From JAVVHE01 sp038238915 (GTDB lineage: Bacteria > Pseudomonadota > Alphaproteobacteria > Sphingomonadales > Sphingomonadaceae), in NCBI GenBank assembly GCA_038238915.1, contig JBBSFH010000007.1:1-64000 (forward strand): DNA of 64,000 nucleotides, given 5' to 3'. Position numbers and translations under genes: made by a program. The notes beneath the pieces were generated by a model. The model was not told where the DNA came from. It saw nothing but the letters and a program-made list of their open reading frames with translations, and ran no database searches. This document shows, piece after piece, positions 18,829-27,674 of this stretch (positions are counted from its first letter, which is position 1; each line of letters starts with the position of its first letter).

Positions 18829-20012
18829 GCGGCGGTCGCCTTCGCCATCGTCGCCCGCGTATGCCGCGCGATCATCAGTTCCTCGTCGGTGGGGATGACG
18901 CGGATCTCCACCCCGCTGTCCGGTGCGCTGATGCGGTCCGCGCCTACCGCATTGGCGTTATCGTCAACGCGGAGTCCTAGCCAGCGCAGGCGCTCGCATA
19001 CTGCGGCACGGACCGGCGCAGAGTGCTCGCCGATGCCCGCGGTGAAGACGAAGCCGTCCAGTCCGCCGAGCGCGCTCGCCATTGCGCCAGCTTCGAGCGC
19101 GATGCGGTAGGTGAACAGTTCGATCGCCTCGCGCGCTTGCGGAGCGTCGCTCGCCAGCAGAACGCGGATGTCGCCGCTGATCCCCGAAACGCCGAGCAGG
19201 CCGGATTGTTTGTAGAGAATATCTTCAATTTCGGCGAAGCCGTGGCCCTGGCGTGCCAGATACAGGATCACGCCGGGATCGAGGCTGCCGCAGCGTGTTG
19301 CCATCACCAGCCCGTCGAGCACGCTCAGGCCGAAGGTGGTGGCGATGCTTACGCCATCGTGCAACGCGCAGAGGCTCGCGCCCGAGCCGAGGTGGGCGAC
19401 GATGACACGGCCGCGCACCAGCGCGGGGGCCTGTTCGCGCAGGCGGCGGGCGACATATTCGTAGGACAGGCCGTGGAATCCGTAGCGACGCACCCCCGCA
19501 GCCGTGAGCGCGCGCGGCAGGGCAAACGTCCGCGCCACCAGGGGGAGCGTGTGGTGGAACGCAGTGTCGAACGCGGCGACTTGCGTCACCTCGGGTCGCG
19601 CGGCGGACACCGCGCGCATCGGCGCGATGTTGTGCGGCATATGGATCGGATCGAGCGGGAGGAGCGCGGTCAGCGCATCGAGCAGCTCGGGCGTTACCCG
19701 CTCGGGCGCGACATGATCGGCGCCGCCGTGGACAACGCGGTGGCCGACCGCCGCAAGCCCGACGTGGCCCGGATGGGCATCGACGAAGTCCAGCAGCGCG
19801 TCGAGAACGGCGGCAAACGAATTGTCTTCGTTGGCCGACCATTTCCGATCCATCAACACCGCACCAGCAAGATCGCGCGCGCGCAGGTGCGGCATGGTTT
19901 CCATATCTTCGACTTCGCCACGCAGCATTTCCATCATGCGCTGGCCGCCGTCGAACAGCCCAAACTTGAGGCTGGAAGAGCCTGCGTTGAGCGTCAGGAT
20001 CGCGCCGTCCAT
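18825..20012 (-). CDS. ackA: Acetate kinase
   Basis: A 395-residue acetate kinase making ATP and acetate from acetyl phosphate and ADP. Motifs: ILTLNAGSSSLKFGLFDGG at the start, VGHRVVHGG, AFDTAFHHTLP, YGFHGLSYEY, IVAHLGSGASLCA, FTAGIGEHS. The ATG at 20012 is the conventional start; the open frame extends further upstream without family sequence. Motif site B lies 74 bases upstream. No phosphotransacetylase gene is present. The substrate would instead come from the phosphoketolase encoded at 21.7 kb, which makes acetyl phosphate directly. Confidence 0.95.
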   Translation of the reverse strand: MDGAILTLNAGSSSLKFGLFDGGQRMMEMLRGEVEDMETMPHLRARDLAGAVLMDRKWSANEDNSFAAVLDALLDFVDAHPGHVGLAAVGHRVVHGGADHVAPERVTPELLDALTALLPLDPIHMPHNIAPMRAVSAARPEVTQVAAFDTAFHHTLPLVARTFALPRALTAAGVRRYGFHGLSYEYVARRLREQAPALVRGRVIVAHLGSGASLCALHDGVSIATTFGLSVLDGLVMATRCGSLDPGVILYLARQGHGFAEIEDILYKQSGLLGVSGISGDIRVLLASDAPQAREAIELFTYRIALEAGAMASALGGLDGFVFTAGIGEHSAPVRAAVCERLRWLGLRVDDNANAVGADRISAPDSGVEIRVIPTDEELMIARHTRATMAKATAA

Positions 20013-20085
20013 GATTGCAGGGCTCCAGTTGCGCCGGCCGCAAGATTGTCGGGAACTTGGCGATAATCGGCGAACCGGACACACG

Positions 20086-20106
20086 GCAGGTTCGGAATCT
20101 ACGCAC
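20086..20106 (-). promoter_or_regulatory. Shared cargo promoter motif, site B (ackA operon)
   Basis: On the minus strand this reads TGCGTAGATTCCGAACCTGC (plus one more 5' base), differing from site C at two positions. It points toward ackA, 74 bases from its start. An ATTATC hexamer begins 40 bases from the motif start and could be the -10. The conserved orientation and spacing argue against chance. Confidence 0.62.
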
Positions 20107-20202
20107 GCGTCCGCATACAGCGCAACGAATCGCGTGAAGCTGCGCTTGGTATTTGGCCGGCATAAACGGCCCTCAAGACATGATCTCTCGCACGAGGTGA
20201 CA

Positions 20203-21516
20203 ATGCCGCACGGCGCAACGATCACGCACTTGCCGGTCGCGCATCTCCCGATCGCTTTGCACCCCGACGCCGCGCGTGTGGTGATCCGGCCATTCGTTCC
20301 CGGCGACAATCCCTCGGTCGCGGTCCCTGCCCGCTCCCGCGCGCAACGCATCGCCGACCGTGTTCTCGGACTCGACGAAGCGGAAATGCGGCACGAATTG
20401 CAGCGTGTGTCGGCGACATTGTCGCCGCGGCACCGCGATCTCGACGCCGTGCTGCTGCGCCGGTTTCACGAGGTGAACGGGCTGATGATCGATCACTGCT
20501 CGGTCAGTCCGGAGCAGGCGCGGTTGATCGGCGCGTTCTTCAGTGAGGAATATAGTTTCGAGGCGGCGGCGCTGTTCAACCCGAGCATGGTGCTTCACCC
20601 CGATCAGTCAGGCGTGCCGACGGGGCATGCGCGATTCGTTCTGTCGCTGCGTGCGATTGGCGAAGGACATATCTCGTCGATCACTTTCCGCACGGGCCTG
20701 TGTTCGGCTGATGGCGCGGTCGCGCTCGATGCGACCAGCGTTCAGGCATTGTCGCCGCGAACCGAACTCGTTCCCGGTGTCGACACCGACGATCCCGGCG
20801 TGCGGATCATCTGCGAAGGCGGACGCCACCTTTCGGAAATAGTCGTTTTCCCGATCACGCCGCGTCAGCGCCACGGCATCGAGGATCTGCGGCTGGTCCG
20901 CTTTACCGACGATGATGGCACCATCGTCTATCTGGGCACCTACACCGCGTTCAGCGGCAGCGAGGCGCGCCAGGAATTGCTGCGCACCGCCGACTTTACC
21001 GAATTTGAGATGAGCGCGCTTCGGGGCAAGGCGGCCGCAGACAAGGGGATGGCGCTGTTCCCTCGGCGCATCGGCGGGCGATACGCGATGCTCGGCCGAC
21101 AGGACCATGAGAATGTCTGGCTGGCGATGTCCGACGACCTCCACGTCTGGGAAAACAGCGCGGTCCTCCTGTCTCCACAGTGGATTTGGGAGTTCATACA
21201 GATCGGCAATGGCGGCTCGCCGATCGAAATCGACGAGGGCTGGCTTGTAATCACGCACGGAGTGGGAGCAGCGCGGGCCTATTGCCTTGGCGTATGCCTG
21301 CTCGACCGCGACGACCCCTCGAAGCTCCTGGCCCGCGCCGCGGTCCCACTCGTCGCCCCGGGCCTGGACGCGCGCGACGGTTACGTGCCCAACGTCGTCT
21401 ACACCTGCGGCGCGATGGTGCATAACCGCACGCTCATCCTGCCCTACGCGGTCGCGGACAGTTTCACGACCTTCGCAACCATCCCGCTCGACCGGCTTCT
21501 CGCGGCGATGCGATGA
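20203..21516 (+). CDS. Glycoside hydrolase family 130 protein (mannoside phosphorylase-like)
   Basis: A 437-residue protein with the five-bladed propeller features of GH130 enzymes, which phosphorolyse or hydrolyse beta-mannosides. Recognisable stretches are FNPSMVLHPDQSGVPTGHAR, GIEDLRLVRFTDDDGTIVYL with YTAFSG, DKGMALFPRRIGGRYAMLGR with ENVWLAMSDDLHVWE, and WEFIQIGNGGSPIEIDEGWL followed by VITHGVG. The start ATG at 20203 follows an AGG-containing stretch. The open frame extends much further upstream, across ackA antisense, and that part is not coding. The gene is divergent from ackA. It could supply sugar phosphate to the neighbouring pathway, but the substrate is not known. Confidence 0.85.
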   Translation: MPHGATITHLPVAHLPIALHPDAARVVIRPFVPGDNPSVAVPARSRAQRIADRVLGLDEAEMRHELQRVSATLSPRHRDLDAVLLRRFHEVNGLMIDHCSVSPEQARLIGAFFSEEYSFEAAALFNPSMVLHPDQSGVPTGHARFVLSLRAIGEGHISSITFRTGLCSADGAVALDATSVQALSPRTELVPGVDTDDPGVRIICEGGRHLSEIVVFPITPRQRHGIEDLRLVRFTDDDGTIVYLGTYTAFSGSEARQELLRTADFTEFEMSALRGKAAADKGMALFPRRIGGRYAMLGRQDHENVWLAMSDDLHVWENSAVLLSPQWIWEFIQIGNGGSPIEIDEGWLVITHGVGAARAYCLGVCLLDRDDPSKLLARAAVPLVAPGLDARDGYVPNVVYTCGAMVHNRTLILPYAVADSFTTFATIPLDRLLAAMR

Positions 21517-21569
21517 AAATGACGGGTTTCGCCCGGTGCGCGCCTGAATTGCGCACGTTGCCTGCTGGC

Positions 21570-21590
21570 GTGCGTAGTTTCCGAGCCTGC
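21570..21590 (+). promoter_or_regulatory. Shared cargo promoter motif, site C (phosphoketolase operon)
   Basis: TGCGTAGTTTCCGAGCCTGC (from 21571) shares a 14-base identical core, TGCGTAGTTTCCGA, with site A and most bases with site B. It is 118 bases upstream of the phosphoketolase start. A weak -10-like GTTACG begins about 40 bases from the motif start. Confidence 0.62.
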
Positions 21591-21707
21591 TTCGACCGTC
21601 CACTCGCGGTTACGGGGCATGAGAACATGTCGATTGCGCGCGGGTGGGCAGCAGGCCGCGATGATCCCCGGATGTGATCGTAAACCGGCCAACAAGATGA
21701 TCTGGAG

Positions 21708-24143
21708 ATGCAGGCGATGGACTCGAACTTTACACTGACGAACTATCGTGACGACGGCGATGCCACGCGGTCACCCGCCGCACAGAACGGCGGCTCGGCC
21801 GAACTGCGCAAGATGAATGCGTATTGGCGCGCGGCCAATTATCTGTCGGTGGGACAGCTCTATCTTTACGACAATCCGCTGCTGCGCGAGCCGCTGACGC
21901 TCGCTCATGTCAAGCCGATGGTGGTGGGGCACTGGGGCACTTCGCCGGGGCAAAACTTCATCTACGTCCACCTGAACCGCGTCATCAAGAAATACGATCT
22001 CGATATGTTCTACGTCGCGGGACCGGGCCATGGCGGTCCCGCGCTCGTCGGCAACACGTATCTCGAGGGCACCTATAGCGAAGTGTACCCCAACGTCAGC
22101 CAGGACGTGTCCGGGCTCAAAAGGCTGTTCAAGCAATTCTCCTTCCCCGGCGGAATATCGAGCCATGTCGCGCCATCGACTCCTGGATCGATCCACGAAG
22201 GCGGCGAGCTCGGCTATTCGCTCAGCCACGCATTCGGTGCCGCGTTCGACAATCCCGATCTGGTCGTCGCGTGCGTCGTGGGCGATGGCGAGGCGGAGAC
22301 CGGCCCGCTGGCGACCGCGTGGCATTCCAACAAGTTCCTCGATCCCATCACCGATGGGGCGGTCCTGCCAATCCTGCACCTCAACGGCTATAAGATCAGC
22401 AACCCCACCGTGCTCGCGCGCATCGGGCGCGAACAGCTCGACCAGTTTTTGCGCGGCTGCGGCTGGACACCCCATTTCGTCGAAGGCGACGAGCCCGACG
22501 CGATGCACCGGCTGATGGCAGATACCCTGGACACCGTGATCGAGGACATACGCCGCATCCAGCAGCGCGCCCGCGCGGAGGACGACGCGACGCGACCGAT
22601 GTGGCCGATGATTGTGCTTGTCTCGCCCAAAGGGTGGACCGGGCCGAAATCGGTGGACGGCCTTCAGGTGGAGGGCACGTTCCGATCGCATCAAGTGCCG
22701 CTTTTGGTCGATGCCGCGCATCCGGAGCATGTGGCCGATCTCGAACTCTGGATGAAAAGCTACCGACCCGAAGAACTGTTCGACAAGGAGGGGCGGCTGA
22801 TCCCCGAACTGGCCGAGCTGGCTCCCGTCGGTGAGCGGCGCATGGGGGCCAATCCGCACGCCAACGGCGGCCGCTTGCTGCACAACTTGCATATGCCCGA
22901 TTTCCAAGTCCACGCGGTCGACGTTCCGTCCCCCGGGGCAGTCGTCGCGCAGGATATGTTCGTGCTCGCCAAGTTCCTGCGCGACGTGATCGCGCTCAAC
23001 CAGCACCAGCGCAATTTCCGGATCTTCAGTCCTGACGAGACGCTGTCGAACATGCTGGGAGCGCTATTCGAGGTCACCAGTCGGCAATGGGACGGGGAAC
23101 TGAAGGCTAACGATGAGTTCCTCGCGCCCGCGGGTCGCGTCATGGACGCGATGCTAAGTGAGCATCAGTGCGAGGGATGGTTGGAAGGATATTTGCTGAC
23201 GGGGCGACACGGGATCTTCCACAGCTACGAGGCGTTCATCCGGATTGTCGATTCGATGTTTACCCAGCATGCCAAATGGCTGAAGGTCACTTCCGAGCTA
23301 CCGTGGCGACGCAAGGTCGCCTCGCTCAACTACATTCTGTCCGCCCACGTCTGGCAGCAAGATCATAATGGCTTTACCCACCAGGATCCGGGCTTTCTCG
23401 ATCACGTCATCAGCAAGAAGGCCGACGTGGTGCGGGCCTATCTTCCGCCCGATGCCAATTGCCTGCTGTCGGTCGTCGATCACTGCCTTCGCACCCGCCA
23501 CTATGTGAACGTCGTGGTGGCGGGCAAGCATCCGTTGCCGCAGTGGCTAACGATGGAGGCGGCGGTCGCGCACTGCACGCAAGGCATCGGAATCTGGCAA
23601 TGGGCGAGCAACGATCAGGAGCAGGAGCCCGACATCGTCATGGCGTGCTGCGGCGACACGCCGACGCTCGAAATCCTCGCCGCCGTATCGATCCTACGAA
23701 CCAGCCTGCCCGGCATCAGGATCAGAGTGGTCAACGTCGTCGATCTTATGCGACTCCAGCCCAGTGCGGAGCATCCGCACGGGCTAAGTGACGAGGATTA
23801 TGACGGGCTGTTCACCACCGACAAGCCCATCGTCTTCGGCTTCCACGGCTACCCGGGGCTAATTCATCGGCTGACTTATCGCCGGGCCAATCGCAACCTA
23901 CACGTGCGCGGTTACCGCGAGGAAGGCACGATCACCACCGCCTTCGACCTGCGGGTGCAAAACGGTTTAGACCGGTTCCACCTGGTGCAGGACGCGGTGA
24001 ACCTACTCCCGCAGTTCGGCAGCAAAGGCACCTATCTGAAGCAGAGAATGCGGGACAAGCTGGTCGAGCACAAACAGTATATCGATCGGCATGGCGAAGA
24101 CCTACCTGAAATCCGCAACTGGAACTGGGGCGATCTGAAGTGA
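21708..24143 (+). CDS. xfp: Phosphoketolase (xylulose 5-phosphate/fructose 6-phosphate)
   Basis: An 811-residue thiamine-diphosphate enzyme that splits xylulose 5-phosphate or fructose 6-phosphate into acetyl phosphate plus glyceraldehyde 3-phosphate or erythrose 4-phosphate. Visible are YWRAANYLSVGQLYLYDNPL, VVGHWGTSPGQNFIYVHLNR, FYVAGPGHGGPALVGNTYLE, the thiamine-binding VVGDGEAETGP...HSNKFLDP, and in the second half GRHGIFHSYEAF with HQDPGFLDHV. Length is normal. The spacing from GGAG favours the ATG at 21717 over that at 21708. It is the first gene of an operon with the aldolase (4-base overlap) and the phosphatase. Confidence 0.95.
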   Translation: MQAMDSNFTLTNYRDDGDATRSPAAQNGGSAELRKMNAYWRAANYLSVGQLYLYDNPLLREPLTLAHVKPMVVGHWGTSPGQNFIYVHLNRVIKKYDLDMFYVAGPGHGGPALVGNTYLEGTYSEVYPNVSQDVSGLKRLFKQFSFPGGISSHVAPSTPGSIHEGGELGYSLSHAFGAAFDNPDLVVACVVGDGEAETGPLATAWHSNKFLDPITDGAVLPILHLNGYKISNPTVLARIGREQLDQFLRGCGWTPHFVEGDEPDAMHRLMADTLDTVIEDIRRIQQRARAEDDATRPMWPMIVLVSPKGWTGPKSVDGLQVEGTFRSHQVPLLVDAAHPEHVADLELWMKSYRPEELFDKEGRLIPELAELAPVGERRMGANPHANGGRLLHNLHMPDFQVHAVDVPSPGAVVAQDMFVLAKFLRDVIALNQHQRNFRIFSPDETLSNMLGALFEVTSRQWDGELKANDEFLAPAGRVMDAMLSEHQCEGWLEGYLLTGRHGIFHSYEAFIRIVDSMFTQHAKWLKVTSELPWRRKVASLNYILSAHVWQQDHNGFTHQDPGFLDHVISKKADVVRAYLPPDANCLLSVVDHCLRTRHYVNVVVAGKHPLPQWLTMEAAVAHCTQGIGIWQWASNDQEQEPDIVMACCGDTPTLEILAAVSILRTSLPGIRIRVVNVVDLMRLQPSAEHPHGLSDEDYDGLFTTDKPIVFGFHGYPGLIHRLTYRRANRNLHVRGYREEGTITTAFDLRVQNGLDRFHLVQDAVNLLPQFGSKGTYLKQRMRDKLVEHKQYIDRHGEDLPEIRNWNWGDLK

Positions 24144-25162
24144 GCGCACCGTCCCTTGCCGAGACGGCGGCATTGCTCGTCGCCGATCACAAGGGCCTGC
24201 TGGCGATGGATGAGAGCACGGGCACGTGCAACAGGCGATTCGCCGAGTTGGGGATCGCGCAGACCGAAGCAATGCGACGCGCCTACCGCGAGTTGTTGGT
24301 CACCACGCCGCAGCTTGGCGAGTCGATTAGCGGTGCCATTCTCCACGACGAAACGATTCGTCAGGCGACCACGGATGGCACGCCCTTCATCGAAATACTG
24401 TCCGACGCGGGCATCGTCACCGGCATCAAGGTCGATATCGGTGCGACCGATCTCGCGGGCCATCCGGGCGAAAAGATCACGGAGGGGCTTGACGGGTTGC
24501 GCGCGCGGCTGGGCGATTATGTTCAGATGGGTGCGCGGTTCGCCAAATGGCGCGCAGTGATCGCGCTCGACGATCGCCTTCCGAGCCAGGCCTGCATCGA
24601 GGCGAACGCGCATGCGCTCGCCCGCTATTCAGCCTTATGTCAGGAGGTCGGGCTGGTCCCCATCGTCGAGCCCGAAGTACTCATGGACGGTGACCACAGC
24701 TTGGAACGCAGTCTCGTCGCCACCGGAGCGGTTCTTCGGTCGGTTTTCATCGAGGCGAACGCTCAGGGGGTCCTGCTGGAAGCGATGATCCTCAAGGCGA
24801 ACATGATCCTTCCCGGATTGGCTGCTTCCCGTCAGGACACGCTCGACGAGATCGCCGATGCAACGATCCAGTGCCTGTTGCGCGCCGTTCCGGCGGCTCT
24901 TCCCGGTGTCGTGTTCCTCTCGGGCGGCCAATCCCCCGAACTCGCTTCGGCGCGGCTGAACGCGATCAACGTGGCGGGCAGCGCGCGGTGTCCCTGGCCG
25001 CTGACCTTTTCGTTCGCCCGCGCGATCCAGCAGCCAGCGCTCGAACTGTGGCGGGGAGACGATGCGAAAGTGTCCGCAGCTCAGGCGGCGCTGGCCCGCC
25101 GCGCGCGGCTTAACCGGGCCGCGCGCCGGGGCGAGTATGATCCGGCCATGGAAGCGAAGTGA
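24140..25162 (+). CDS. Class I fructose-bisphosphate aldolase
   Basis: A 340-residue class I (Schiff-base) aldolase. The start is a GTG overlapping the phosphoketolase stop (GTGA). Motifs: KGLLAMDESTGTCNRRFAEL, ILHDETIRQ, MGARFAKWRAVI, VEPEVLMDGDHSLERS, and the Schiff-base Lys near residue 219 in EAMILKANMILPG. A later stretch is VVFLSGGQSPELASARLNAI. It splits fructose 1,6-bisphosphate into two triose phosphates, which the tpiA product can interconvert. Eukaryote-type class I aldolases are less usual in alphaproteobacterial core glycolysis and fit cargo origin. Confidence 0.94.
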   Translation: MSAPSLAETAALLVADHKGLLAMDESTGTCNRRFAELGIAQTEAMRRAYRELLVTTPQLGESISGAILHDETIRQATTDGTPFIEILSDAGIVTGIKVDIGATDLAGHPGEKITEGLDGLRARLGDYVQMGARFAKWRAVIALDDRLPSQACIEANAHALARYSALCQEVGLVPIVEPEVLMDGDHSLERSLVATGAVLRSVFIEANAQGVLLEAMILKANMILPGLAASRQDTLDEIADATIQCLLRAVPAALPGVVFLSGGQSPELASARLNAINVAGSARCPWPLTFSFARAIQQPALELWRGDDAKVSAAQAALARRARLNRAARRGEYDPAMEAK

Positions 25163-25764
25163 GCGTTGTTGGCGCTAGTCTGCCGCAACTGCACCTTGTG
25201 CGGCACGGCGAAACCGAGTGGTCGCGCTCGGGCCGACACACCGGCCGCACCGATCTCCCGCTGACCGAACGCGGGGAGGAAATGGCGCGCGAACTCGCGC
25301 CGTTCCTGCGGGACACTGGCTTTGCGTTCATATGGACCAGTCCCCTGCGACGCGCGCGCCAGACGTGCGTGCTCGCCGACCTGGGAAGATCCGCTGCGCT
25401 CGAACCGGAGCTCGCCGAGTGGGACTACGGCGATTATGAAGGGCGCACGAGCGCGGACATCCGCCAGGATCGGCCGGGCTGGAACATTTTCGAGGACGGC
25501 TGTCCGGGGGGTGAAACGCCGGGGCAGATTTCGGACCGAGCCGACCGGCTCATCGGTTGCCTCCGGACTTTGGAGGGAGATATCGCGCTTGTCTCACACG
25601 GGCAGTTCGGCTGCGTCCTCGCCGCGCGGTGGATCGGGCTGGCGGTCGTTGAAGCACAGCATTTCTCACTTGAGCCGGCCTCGCTGAGCGTTCTCGGCCC
25701 GAAGCCCGGGCATTCCGAACTGCCAGCGGTGCTGCGGTGGAATTTCGTGCCGGCCGCGCAATAA
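25159..25764 (+). CDS. Histidine phosphatase family protein
   Basis: A 201-residue phosphoglycerate-mutase-like phosphatase. The phosphate-accepting motif LVRHGETEWSRSGRHTGRTD is at residues 13-32 (His16), the partner acid lies in LAEWDYGDYEG, and the second His in ALVSHGQFG. The GTG start overlaps the aldolase stop by 4 bases, so it is the third gene of the operon. In this context it may dephosphorylate a sugar bisphosphate or phosphate of the phosphoketolase pathway. The exact substrate cannot be assigned. Confidence 0.88.
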   Translation: MSVVGASLPQLHLVRHGETEWSRSGRHTGRTDLPLTERGEEMARELAPFLRDTGFAFIWTSPLRRARQTCVLADLGRSAALEPELAEWDYGDYEGRTSADIRQDRPGWNIFEDGCPGGETPGQISDRADRLIGCLRTLEGDIALVSHGQFGCVLAARWIGLAVVEAQHFSLEPASLSVLGPKPGHSELPAVLRWNFVPAAQ

Positions 25765-26082
25765 GTGTCACTCAGGTTCGGAGGCTAGTTTGTCGCGCTG
25801 AGGGATGTATTTCGGTTGCTATTCGCAATCGCCCCTGGTGAGCAATTCACCATCGTTCACCCCGGACGCTGACGCGCAAATCGCACCGCCTACTTCGAAT
25901 CTGATCGACGCCCGAGCACCGTCTAGGTGATTTCCGAGTCTGCCCCCGATCCCCCGATCCATTATCTTGCCAGATCCCGCTCGGTTGGTTGCAACGCACT
26001 TGCGTCGGCCGGTCGAGTGGGCGCGTAGGAGTTGCAGCCCACCGAGGTGAGCGGCTCCGCGCAGATATTGAAGGAGCGTTCC
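25765..26082. other. Intergenic region upstream of the BON-domain gene
   Basis: About 320 bases without a gene. It contains the weaker regulatory motif (site D) and a ribosome-binding site AAGGAG at 26070-26075 for the next gene. No terminator with a T-run was seen after the phosphatase gene. Confidence 0.5.
25923..25943 (+). promoter_or_regulatory. Possible fourth copy of the cargo promoter motif, site D (BON gene)
   Basis: GATTTCCGAGTCTGC (25929-25943) matches the 3' two thirds of site C with one change after the ATTTCCGAG core, but the GCGTAG part is replaced by TAGGTG. ATTATC begins 39 bases from the motif start, the same hexamer and almost the same spacing as at site B. It is a weaker match than sites A-C. 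Confidence 0.4.
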
Positions 26083-26730
26083 ATGTCCACCGACCGTCAA
26101 CTTCAGGAAGCCGTCCTCGCCGAGTTTCTCTGGGAGCCGAGCATAAGCGCCGCGCACATTGGCGTGACCGCCAATGCGGGCGTCGTCACGCTCACAGGCC
26201 ACGTCCAGACCTACGCCGAGAAGCACGCAGCCGAAAAGGCCGCCTCGCGCGTCAAGGCCGTCAAGGCCGTCGCGCAGGAGCTCGAAGTGCGAATCCACGG
26301 CACGATGAGACGTGGCGACGAAGAGATCGCCAAAGCTGCAATCGATCGGCTCGCATGGGAAGTGATCGTGCCGCGTGACGCAATCAAGGTTGCGGTCGAC
26401 AAGGGATGGGTCACGCTTTCGGGTGAGGTCAGCTGGCAGTTCCAGAAGGAAGGCGCGGAGCGTGCCGTGCGCGGCTTGATGGGTGTCGTCGGGATCTCGA
26501 ATCAGACCAAGCTCAAGACGCGCGTCAACACGACCAACATCAGCGACGACATCAACGACGCGCTCGGGCGCTCCTGGTTCGATGACGACAAGATCAAGGT
26601 CACTGCAGTCGGCGGCAAGGTCAAGCTGACCGGCTCGGTCGACTCGATCTCCGAACGTTGGGCGGCGGGAACCACCGCATGGTCGTCGCCGGGCGCGACC
26701 GACGTCGAGAACGATCTCGTCGTTGCCTGA
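26083..26730 (+). CDS. Protein with three BON domains
   Basis: A 215-residue protein built of three BON domains, at about residues 3-65, 70-140 and 145-215. Each has a helix followed by the GxVTLxGxV-type strand pair (GVVTLTGHVQTY, GWVTLSGEVSWQ, GKVKLTGSVDSI). The start ATG at 26083 follows AAGGAG. No signal peptide is visible, so it may act in the cytoplasm or at the membrane surface. BON proteins of this size accompany stress and osmoprotection genes in many alphaproteobacteria. It sits after the phosphoketolase operon and has its own candidate promoter (site D). Confidence 0.9.
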   Translation: MSTDRQLQEAVLAEFLWEPSISAAHIGVTANAGVVTLTGHVQTYAEKHAAEKAASRVKAVKAVAQELEVRIHGTMRRGDEEIAKAAIDRLAWEVIVPRDAIKVAVDKGWVTLSGEVSWQFQKEGAERAVRGLMGVVGISNQTKLKTRVNTTNISDDINDALGRSWFDDDKIKVTAVGGKVKLTGSVDSISERWAAGTTAWSSPGATDVENDLVVA

Positions 26731-26739
26731 CGCGAAAGC

Positions 26740-26766
26740 GCCCCACCGGCGGATGCCGGGTGGGGC
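26740..26766 (+). terminator. Hairpin after the BON gene
   Basis: GCCCCACC (26740-26747) and GGTGGGGC (26759-26766) form an 8-bp GC-rich stem 10 bases after the stop codon. There is no clear T-run, so it may be a weak or factor-dependent terminator. Confidence 0.5.
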
Positions 26767-26881
26767 CTGTCGCGGCTCGTTCATCGCTCGCCCCCGGGCG
26801 AGGTATGTGAGTCATACGCGGTGGGGGCGGGTCGACTTGCGCCACACTGAGTCTGCCCAGCTTTGCGCGCGAGAGGATCCC

Positions 26882-27187
26882 ATGTCGCAGAATAATGTAA
26901 CCTATTATCTAGTCCGCGCCGCTGAGGAAGACCGTTGCGCCGCTGCCGCAATTGGGGGGCCCGCACGTGCGGCGCATCTCGAGCTGGCGGCGGCGTACCG
27001 TACACGCGCTGTCGAGCGGCTTGGCGAACGGACCGCATTGACTGCCTTGTCAGCCGTGCTGCCAATGACGTTCTGGTCGCCTGTGTTGGGCCCAGCTGCG
27101 CGCCCGGCAATGAAACTAGCTGTCGTCAAGACAAGCGATCGCCGCGGATTTAGCAACTCCCGAAGCGAGCAACGGTCCGTCGCGTAA
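26882..27187 (+). CDS. Small hypothetical protein
   Basis: A 101-residue frame starting MSQNNVTYYLVRAAEEDRCA, preceded by AGAGG. The first 60 residues follow the pattern YYxxRAxEExxxAxxA...AHxELAxxYxxRAxE seen in many short sphingomonad and rhizobial hypothetical proteins of unknown function. The C-terminal 40 residues look unrelated to that pattern, so the 3' end may be altered. It lies between the BON gene and a degenerate kinase fragment. Confidence 0.5.
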   Translation: MSQNNVTYYLVRAAEEDRCAAAAIGGPARAAHLELAAAYRTRAVERLGERTALTALSAVLPMTFWSPVLGPAARPAMKLAVVKTSDRRGFSNSRSEQRSVA

Positions 27188-27201
27188 TCGACTCAGCTGC
27201 T

Positions 27202-27430
27202 GGACAGGCCGTTGCCACCATCGCGGATGACGGTCCTGGCATTCCCGAGCAAGAACGGAGCAATGTGTTCACGCGCTTTTACCGGCTCGACGCTAGCCGC
27301 AATAAGCCCGGTTCCGGCCTGGGCTCGCGTTGGTGGCCGCGATCGCCACGCTGCACGGCGGGACGGTTCGCATGGAGAACAATGCACCGGGCACTCGCGT
27401 GCCGCTGACGTTTACTACGATCTCGAGGCA
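27202..27430 (+). pseudogene. Remnant of a sensor histidine kinase (ATPase domain, frameshifted)
   Basis: Translation from 27211 gives VATIADDGPGIPEQERSNVF and then FYRLDASRNKPGSGLG, the N/G1/F/G2 boxes of a HATPase_c domain. After one missing base at about 27325, the frame continues LALVAAIATLHGGTVRMENN and ends APGTRVPLTF. No dimerisation domain or sensor part precedes it. This is a 3' fragment of a kinase gene with a frameshift and no start. It is the only trace of a kinase near the orphan receiver of the ackA operon. Confidence 0.72.
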
Positions 27431-27674
27431 TTCATTGGCCAATCAGCCGTAATGATTTACTCGTCGCAAAGTGTATGACCAACTCATTGAGGCGGCCCAG
27501 CTGCCATCCGCAACGAATGTCGCTGAGTTGATTTCCTAGTCGCTTGCGACAGCCGGGTAGGGCTTTCAGCTGATTCTTCGTGCGCGCCGGAGTCACTGGT
27601 TATTTGTTATGCAACTGCCATCGGCTCGGCACGTTATCTAGGCTGTCGCTCGAGCAGTTTTGCTAAGGATTGGT

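Noticed and set aside
19023..20066. 347-residue plus-strand frame opposite ackA
   Set aside because: It is antisense to acetate kinase, which has all its motifs; no domain is visible in the shadow frame.
20013..20202. EcfG-type general stress promoter (GGAAC ... GTT) between ackA and GH130
   Set aside because: A GGAAC is present at about 20052 but no GTT follows at 16-17 bases on that strand, so the signature is incomplete.
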